Source: Pseudomonadota bacterium
GTDB taxonomy: Bacteria; Pseudomonadota; Gammaproteobacteria; Burkholderiales; SCOH01
DNA: 7,166 bases
Assembly: GCA_030917985.1 (NCBI GenBank)
Contig: JAUPTR010000034.1
Location: forward strand, 1-7,166
Direction of reading: 5' to 3'
Each line of letters opens with the position of its first letter. Positions within the stretch are counted from its first letter, which is position 1. Shown piece by piece: positions 1 through 4,243 of the stretch. The notes beneath the pieces are model-generated. The model made no database searches and was not told where the DNA came from. It saw only the letters and a list, made by a program, of their open reading frames with translations. Made by a program: the position numbers and the translations under genes.

Positions 1-1
1 C

Positions 2-496
2 TTCCAGTATGCAGACAAGAACATCGACCTGAGTTACGGCTCAACACCCGGCACCTATGATGGCAAGCAGTGGCGTCTGCTGGACAATTTCTTCATCGAC
101 ATGGGGCGCAATCTGCAGGCAGAGGGTGTAATCAGCTACACCGAAGCTGACAGCAGCGGTGCATCAAAAAACGCAGGCACGCCGGATGGCAGCAAATGGT
201 TGTCGGCCGGTATCCGCCCGGTGTATTCATTCACAAAAATCTTCAGCCTGGCGGCCGAAATTGGCTTTGACCAGATCGATCCGGAACTGCCTGGTGCCAA
301 AACCACCCGCCTGACCAAGTTCACCATTGCACCGCAGATCAGCGCCGGCACCGGTTACTGGGCTCGTCCGACGCTGCGCGCATTCGCCACCTTTGCCGAC
401 TGGAACGAGAAAGGTGCGGTATTGCCGAACGATGCACGTTACAACACAAAAACCAGTGGCTGGAGCTACGGCGTACAAGCTGAAGCCTGGTGGTAA
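2..496 (+). CDS. lamB: Maltoporin-like sugar porin (LamB family), C-terminal part
   Basis: Partial gene: the reading frame is open from base 2 and ends at a TAA at 494-496, giving 164 residues of the C-terminal end; the 5' end lies outside the window. LamB-type porins are trimeric 18-strand outer-membrane barrels that let maltodextrins and other sugars diffuse into the periplasm. The visible part shows alternating beta-strand patterns that line up with the end of E. coli LamB as I remember it: a strand like 'RPVYSFTKIFSLAAEIGFD', then 'ARPTLRAFATFADWNEK', and a final strand 'SYGVQAEAWW' matching the LamB ending FGAQMEIWW. The terminal aromatic residue is the usual outer-membrane barrel signal. 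Between 'DWNEK' and the last strand there are only about 20 residues, so the last external loop looks shorter than in E. coli. No maltose-regulon partner is visible nearby. Family call is firm; exact sugar is unknown. Confidence 0.9.
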   Translation, partial: FQYADKNIDLSYGSTPGTYDGKQWRLLDNFFIDMGRNLQAEGVISYTEADSSGASKNAGTPDGSKWLSAGIRPVYSFTKIFSLAAEIGFDQIDPELPGAKTTRLTKFTIAPQISAGTGYWARPTLRAFATFADWNEKGAVLPNDARYNTKTSGWSYGVQAEAWW

Positions 497-545
497 ATCC
501 ACGCAGCATGGTTGCAACATCTTCGCAGCCCGATATCCACGCCAA

Positions 546-576
546 CTCGCTGTCGGAGCTGAGCAATCGCAGCGAG
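546..576. repeat. Small inverted repeat downstream of the porin gene
   Basis: A perfect 7-base inverted repeat, CTCGCTG at 546-552 and CAGCGAG at 570-576, with a 17-base loop. The hexamer AGCGAG recurs at 588-593, inside the start of the larger palindrome at 580-673, so the two may be parts of one element. No T-tract follows, so it is not a convincing terminator. Outside this hairpin, the large palindrome and the terminator at 732-768, I see nothing else in the 497-861 gap except a weak promoter-like box near 826. Confidence 0.35.
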
Positions 577-579
577 CGG

Positions 580-673
580 AGTGGGATAGCGAGACCGGAT
601 TTACCTGCTTTTAAGGCGCATAGCGGGGCTATGCAACGAAAAAAACAGGTAAAAATGGCCGGCTTCTCCCACT
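580..673. repeat. Long imperfect palindrome, REP- or MITE-like intergenic element
   Basis: The two halves of this 94-base stretch are imperfect reverse complements. Paired blocks, from outside in: AGTGGGA (580-586) with TCCCACT (667-673); CCGG (595-598) with CCGG (659-662); TTTACCTG (600-607) with CAGGTAAA (646-653); and GCATAGC (618-624) with GCTATGC (628-634) around a GGG loop. The T-rich 608-612 can pair with the A-run at 639-645. Nested order and near-equal spacing argue against chance. It lies between the porin stop and a terminator-like hairpin, so it could be transcribed as a long hairpin at the end of the porin mRNA. It holds no transposase. I infer a dispersed non-coding repeat, but a single copy in this window cannot prove dispersal. 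Confidence 0.6.
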
Positions 674-731
674 GGCACAGCAGATCAGCCTCAAGTCCGA
701 GAGACTGCCAGGTGCGGGCGGCGATTCAACA

Positions 732-768
732 GGGGCGGGGCTTGCGACCAACACGCAAGCCCCGTTCC
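732..768 (+). terminator. GC-rich hairpin, probable terminator of the porin transcript
   Basis: A perfect 11-base stem, 736-746 with 754-764, closes on the 7-base loop ACCAACA at 747-753. It extends by two G-T pairs and two G-C pairs to 732-768. A loose T-rich run (GTTCCATCTGATTTTCC) follows. The stem is strong but the T-tract is poor and the site is about 235 bases past the porin stop, so the terminator role is likely, not certain. Confidence 0.55.
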
Positions 769-825
769 ATCTGATTTTCCTGGCAGTAAATGAACAGCTG
801 TTCGCCGCAGGCCATGCCGTTGGGC

Positions 826-831
826 TAGAAT
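826..831 (+). promoter_or_regulatory. Possible -10 box for the acyltransferase gene
   Basis: TAGAAT at 826-831 differs from the TATAAT consensus at one position and lies 30 bases before the ATG at 862, after the upstream terminator. No good -35 hexamer stands 16-18 bases upstream, so this is only a candidate. If used, the transcript would have a very short leader of about 24 bases. Confidence 0.3.
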
Positions 832-861
832 CACGGCTTCCGAGTCAACCGCCACGCTTCC

Positions 862-1773
862 ATGCTGAATTTCCTCCCTGCCCCGCTGATCGGCATCATT
901 GCCTCCATCCTGCTCGCCATTAACGCCTTGTTCTGGGTGCCGCTGCTGCTGGTGTTTGCAATTCTCAAGCTGCTGATCCCGATCCCCTTCATTCGCAAGC
1001 TGATCGGCCCGATCACGCTATTCATCGCGGAATCGTGGGTGAGCTGCAACAGTGGCTGGATGGCGTTGACGCAGCGTTGCCAGTGGGATGTGCAAGGGCT
1101 GGATGGCCTGGATTACCGCAGCTGGTATCTGGTCAACAGCAATCACCAGTCCTGGGTGGATATTCTGGTGCTGCAGCACACCTTCAACTACAAGATTCCG
1201 CTGCTGAAATTCTTCATCAAACAAGAGCTGATCTGGGTGCCGGTGATGGGCCTGGCATGGTGGGCGCTGGATTTCCCGTTCATGCGCCGCCACAGTGAAG
1301 AGTTCCTGAAAAAACACCCGGAAATGCGCGGCAAGGATCAGGAAACCACACGCAAAGCCTGTGAGAAATTCGCGCAGATGCCGACCAGCGTGATGAATTT
1401 CCTCGAAGGCACACGTTTTACTCCGTCCAAGCAAAAACGCCAGCAATCACCGTACCAACACCTGCTGAAGCCGAAAGCCGGCGGTTTTGCCACCGCGCTG
1501 AATGCAATGGGCGACAAGTTCAACGCAATTGTTGATGTCACCATCGTTTATCCGGATGGCGCGCCGACTTTCTGGCACTTCATGTGCGGCAAGATGAAAC
1601 GCGTGGTGGTGCGGGTGCGCCAGTTGCCGGTGCCACACGAGATGGCCAGAGGCGACTACGCCAACGACCCGGCCGTGCGCCAGGCCTACAGCGACTGGAT
1701 CAAGGATCTGTGGAACCATAAAGACCAGGAGATCGGTGAATTGCTGCAGCAGGCGGATAAAACCAGACGCTGA
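862..1773 (+). CDS. yihG: YihG-type inner-membrane acyltransferase (PlsC/LPLAT superfamily)
   Basis: Complete 303-residue protein, about the length of E. coli YihG, which it resembles along its whole length. Family members transfer a fatty acyl group from acyl-ACP or acyl-CoA to a lysophospholipid such as lysophosphatidic acid at the inner membrane. Residues 8-40 are strongly hydrophobic and form one or two membrane segments. The catalytic motif NHQSWVD spans residues 94-100 (His95 and Asp100 of the HX4D box). The acceptor-phosphate motif is FLEGTR at 180-185, and KPKAGG at 203-208 is the usual third block. The stretch around 'ELIWVPVMGLAWWALDFPFMRR' is typical of the YihG branch. ATG 862 was chosen because the hydrophobic start 'MLNFLPAPL' fits the family, although no clear Shine-Dalgarno sequence precedes it. 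The gene stands alone between two long gaps, so its link to the neighbouring acyl-transfer operon is only thematic. Precise substrate unproven. Confidence 0.9.
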   Translation: MLNFLPAPLIGIIASILLAINALFWVPLLLVFAILKLLIPIPFIRKLIGPITLFIAESWVSCNSGWMALTQRCQWDVQGLDGLDYRSWYLVNSNHQSWVDILVLQHTFNYKIPLLKFFIKQELIWVPVMGLAWWALDFPFMRRHSEEFLKKHPEMRGKDQETTRKACEKFAQMPTSVMNFLEGTRFTPSKQKRQQSPYQHLLKPKAGGFATALNAMGDKFNAIVDVTIVYPDGAPTFWHFMCGKMKRVVVRVRQLPVPHEMARGDYANDPAVRQAYSDWIKDLWNHKDQEIGELLQQADKTRR

Positions 1774-2207
1774 TTAAACGGCGGCAGGCCACACTCGGCC
1801 CTGCCGACCCGATCTTGGGTGCCGGCCCCCGCCCGCCGGCGCCGGCTTGCCAGCCTGCCGCCCTCTGCCCGCACATCAACGCTGCCTCTAAGCCGCTGTC
1901 GGCACCAAACCCGATCAAGCGGATTCTACCAATCAGTGCCCCCCGCTTATTTTCTCCCGCCCTGCCTCAGTCTCTGCCTGCAATTTTGAACTGGCATTTT
2001 TGATCGGAGGCGAACAAGAATCCATCACATTCGCGTCGTGTTGTACTTGCTGCATTGTCTTCCCCCGCTTCTTTCCGGCCCCCAAAAACACGCTTGCGGC
2101 GCTTGACCAGAGCCAGAAGTCTCGTTCCCGGCGTTGCTGACCCACAGTCAAACGGAGAACAGATGTTTACTGTTTTTCAGCAAAAATCATACTGAAGTAA
2201 TTGATTT
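1774..2207. other. Non-coding gap with no recognisable gene
   Basis: About 430 bases without a credible gene. Open frames here lack a ribosome binding site and have compositions rich in Pro, Ala and Arg (left part) or no recognisable motif (minus strand, 1933-2151). The left end is very GC-rich with three copies of GCCGGC (1821, 1835, 1841), the last two forming a 12-base perfect palindrome at 1835-1846. From about 2160 the sequence turns AT-rich, merging into the promoter at 2210. It could hold distal regulatory sites or an unannotated small RNA, but nothing specific shows this. Confidence 0.5.
1782..1806 (+). terminator. Weak hairpin after the acyltransferase gene
   Basis: CGGCAGGCC at 1782-1790 pairs with GGCCCTGCCG at 1797-1806, with a single bulged base and a six-base loop, starting nine bases after the stop codon. 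Position and GC content suit a terminator, but no T-tract follows, so it may only stabilise the 3' end of the mRNA. Confidence 0.35.
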
Positions 2208-2209
2208 GT

Positions 2210-2237
2210 TTGACATAAAAATTTTAGTGCCTATACT
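2210..2237 (+). promoter_or_regulatory. Strong sigma-70-type promoter of the SGNH-Lnt operon
   Basis: A consensus -35 box TTGACA (2210-2215) and a near-consensus -10 box TATACT (2232-2237; one mismatch) are separated by 16 bases. The 50 bases upstream are AT-rich, as expected of an UP element. Transcription would begin near 2244, giving a leader of about 163 bases before the ATG at 2407. A split inverted repeat, GTTTGA (2208-2213) and TCAAAC (2242-2247), brackets the promoter and could be an operator. Confidence 0.75.
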
Positions 2238-2243
2238 CTACTC

Positions 2244-2406
2244 AAACGTCGTTAACTACAATAACGTTCGGCAGCCTCCCGGCTGACCACGAGTCACAGC
2301 GACGTTGCGAAAAAGGCCGGCCAGAGCCTCTCGCACTTGGTGCAACGTTCCAATCCGAAAACAACAATGATTCAAAACTGCACATTCACCAACAAGGAGA
2401 CACCCA
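2244..2406 (+). promoter_or_regulatory. Long 5' leader rich in inverted repeats
   Basis: The predicted untranslated leader contains three local hairpins: CGTTA/TAACG (2250-2254 with 2262-2266, extendable outward through AACGT/ACGTT at alternative pairing), CAGCC/GGCTG with a TCCC loop (2272-2276 with 2281-2285), and ACGTTGC/GCAACGT (2302-2308 with 2342-2348), which encloses the palindrome GGCCGGCC at 2315-2322. The 3' end just before the ribosome binding site (2350-2393) is A-rich and unstructured. It does not match a riboswitch class I recognise. A role in mRNA stability or post-transcriptional control is inference. Confidence 0.4.
2394..2400 (+). promoter_or_regulatory. Shine-Dalgarno site fixing the hydrolase start
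   Basis: AAGGAGA lies six bases before ATG 2407. It is the best ribosome binding site in the window and favours this ATG over the in-frame ATGs at codons 16 and 19, which have no such site. Confidence 0.8.
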
Positions 2407-3528
2407 ATGAAGTCGAGGAGAAATGCTGTTAATCCGTCCCGGCCATCGCGCATGCTGAGCATGTTGCGCGTGGCCTTGCCAACCCTGGCACTGCTGACCG
2501 TTGGCGCCCAGGCCGGCGCCAGCACGCTGAACCAGAACGTTTCCTGGACCATTGATCGTGCCAGCACCAGCACCAAATACCGCGTGGTGGCGTATGGCGA
2601 TTCGATCTACGCCGGCTACAACGGCTCCACAACCAACGCGGCCAAATATTCTGCGCCGACCGTGGATGCGGAATACCTTTCGGCACTCTGGAATGCCGAT
2701 ATCGAAAGCGTACGCCGCACCAAGTCGGGTGCGATTGCTTCGGACGTCTACAACAACAAGATCGTCGCAGAGCGTTCGTACATGCAGGCTGCAAACACCC
2801 GTGTCGTCACCTTTGAAATGTGTGGCAACGATGGCCTGCAGGCCCGTTCTGCATTCAAGAGCCAGACTGGCACCTGCGACTACAGCGGCCTCAATACCGC
2901 TGTCAGCAACTGCAAAACCTATGTCGCCAAGGCAATGGATTACATCAATGCCAACGCCTACGCCGGCGTCAAGCTAAAGGTGATTTCCAACCTGTTCTAC
3001 CCTGGCTACAACGCCGACAATGTGCAAAGCAGCTGCAAGGATGCCAGCACCGGCACCACCATCAATATCCGCGACAAGTTTCTGCCGGCAATGGCCACCA
3101 TCAACTACTGGATGTGTGAATATGCACGCCAGAAGGGCTTCAAGTGCACAGACAGCTTCGCTGAGTTCATGGGGGCCGATTACGACAGCAACGGTGATGG
3201 CAAGATCGATGCCGACGGCCTGCGTTATGTGGCTGGTGAAAGTGAATCGAGTTACTTGACGCGCATTACTTCAACACTGAAATCAACCATTCGCGATTCC
3301 AACAGCAAATTTGTCTCGTCCAGCAGCAGCTACGACTACATCCAGTCTGACGACACGCACCCGACCTATACCGGCGGCACGGTCAAGGCTGGCTTGCTGG
3401 GCGGCTCAACCGGATCGGGCGCACCGCGCTACACATCGTTCAGCGGTGGCAAAAACCCGATCTGGAACACGCTGGGCCACGAGCGCATGGGCTGGGCAGT
3501 GTCCACCTCCAACCCTGCCACTCCGTAA
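2407..3528 (+). CDS. Secreted SGNH/GDSL-type hydrolase with EF-hand-like loop
   Basis: 373 residues, exported. The N-terminus is a long signal peptide: an Arg-rich start (residues 1-21), a hydrophobic core (22-34) and a likely signal peptidase I site after Ala36 or Ala38. SGNH blocks are present in order: AYGDS with nucleophile Ser66 (block I), Gly108 in 'TKSGAIASD' (block II candidate), CGND with Asn141 (block III), and DDTHP with the Asp315-x-x-His318 pair (block V). Such enzymes cleave esters of lipids, acyl-sugars or acetylated glycans. Residues 260-271 (DSNGDGKIDADG) form an EF-hand or dockerin-like calcium loop, with Gly instead of the usual acidic residue at position 12. Six cysteines (139, 157, 169, 210, 237, 247) could form up to three disulfides, consistent with a periplasmic or extracellular location. 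First gene of a probable operon, 18 bases before the next gene. Catalytic class is well supported; the substrate is not. Confidence 0.85.
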   Translation: MKSRRNAVNPSRPSRMLSMLRVALPTLALLTVGAQAGASTLNQNVSWTIDRASTSTKYRVVAYGDSIYAGYNGSTTNAAKYSAPTVDAEYLSALWNADIESVRRTKSGAIASDVYNNKIVAERSYMQAANTRVVTFEMCGNDGLQARSAFKSQTGTCDYSGLNTAVSNCKTYVAKAMDYINANAYAGVKLKVISNLFYPGYNADNVQSSCKDASTGTTINIRDKFLPAMATINYWMCEYARQKGFKCTDSFAEFMGADYDSNGDGKIDADGLRYVAGESESSYLTRITSTLKSTIRDSNSKFVSSSSSYDYIQSDDTHPTYTGGTVKAGLLGGSTGSGAPRYTSFSGGKNPIWNTLGHERMGWAVSTSNPATP

Positions 3529-3546
3529 CCGTTGACAGGTAACGCC

Positions 3547-4206
3547 ATGGAAACGCCACGCCGCCAACGCCACGCACGCCCGCTGCGCTGTCGCGGCACG
3601 TGGCGCCCTTCCATGGCTTATCTGCTGATTGCAGCCTTGCTGCTTGCCGCCGGTATTGCCTACTGGCTCTACGATCCAGCAATGCCGGGCAACAGCAGCG
3701 GCGCAGAAGCCACGCCGCAGTCACAGGCCGGCAACGGGGCAACAGCCTGGCCATTACTGGCATCGGTGTTCAGCAAGGCACCTGCCACCGCGCAGGAAAC
3801 CGCACCCGACGATCAGGAAGGCCGGGATCCAAGCTCCGATCTGTCGGACTACCTGCCCAAAGGTGCCACGCCCGGCATGGGCGAAGTCATCGAGCGTCTG
3901 CACAAGGCCGGCATTCACACCGGCCTGGGTGCATTCAACCCGCCGGGTACACGCCCGCCCAAGGTGGGGCTGGCTGTGCCGGAAGACTATCCGCTGCCGG
4001 AAGGTTATGTGCGCCACTACCAGTCCACCGACGACGGCCAACGAATCGAGCCGATCCTGATGTTTGCGCCTGACAAGCAGGTGCTCGACGCCAACAACAG
4101 GCCCATCGATATCCCTGCCGACCGCGTGGTACCGCCCGAACTGGCGCCGCCCGGTTTTCCGGTCCGGCGCATCGATATTCCGCCGCCGCTGCAATCCGGC
4201 AATTAG
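3547..4206 (+). CDS. Single-pass membrane protein of unknown function
   Basis: 219 residues; I do not recognise a named family. The N-terminus is very basic (nine Arg in the first 20 residues), followed by one membrane segment at about 23-41, so the rest should face the periplasm. Residues 44-100 are a low-complexity linker rich in Ala, Gly, Ser, Gln and Asp. Residues 101-211 look like a folded, Pro-rich conserved part, with 'GMGEVIERLHKAGIHTGLGAFNPPGT' (about 110-135), 'LAVPEDYPLPEGYVRHYQSTDDGQRIEPILMF' (about 142-173) and 'RVVPPELAPPGFPVRR' near the end. No catalytic motif is evident. ATG 3547 is preferred over the in-frame TTG at 3532 because AGG at 3537-3539 stands at proper distance from it. 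It lies 18 bases after the hydrolase and 37 before the Lnt-like gene, so it is probably co-transcribed and may anchor or assist one of these proteins. That role is inference. Confidence 0.8.
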   Translation: METPRRQRHARPLRCRGTWRPSMAYLLIAALLLAAGIAYWLYDPAMPGNSSGAEATPQSQAGNGATAWPLLASVFSKAPATAQETAPDDQEGRDPSSDLSDYLPKGATPGMGEVIERLHKAGIHTGLGAFNPPGTRPPKVGLAVPEDYPLPEGYVRHYQSTDDGQRIEPILMFAPDKQVLDANNRPIDIPADRVVPPELAPPGFPVRRIDIPPPLQSGN

Positions 4207-4243
4207 CCTGGTGCGCGGCCCCGATTTCTGATCAGGTTAAATC

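Noticed and set aside
490..774. 94-codon + strand frame spanning the gap after the porin
   Set aside because: It overlaps the porin end and runs through the long palindrome and the terminator hairpin; no ribosome binding site and no family resemblance. The palindrome explains the sequence better.
1835..1846. Perfect 12-base palindrome GCCGGCGCCGGC
   Set aside because: Low-complexity GC sequence in a GC-rich gap; no flanking structure or T-tract, so it is not enough for a regulatory or terminator call.
1815..2003. 62-codon + strand frame rich in Pro and Ala
   Set aside because: Biased composition caused by GC repeats, no start signal and no family match.
1933..2151. 72-codon minus-strand frame in the gap before the operon
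   Set aside because: No recognisable motif or clear ribosome binding site; length is within chance for this composition.
2163..2195. Ten-residue open frame with GGAG five bases upstream
   Set aside because: It lies upstream of the predicted promoter and would not be in the operon leader; too short to support without transcript data.
3532..3546. TTG start adding five residues to the membrane protein
   Set aside because: Four bases after the previous stop and without a ribosome binding site at suitable distance; ATG 3547 has one.
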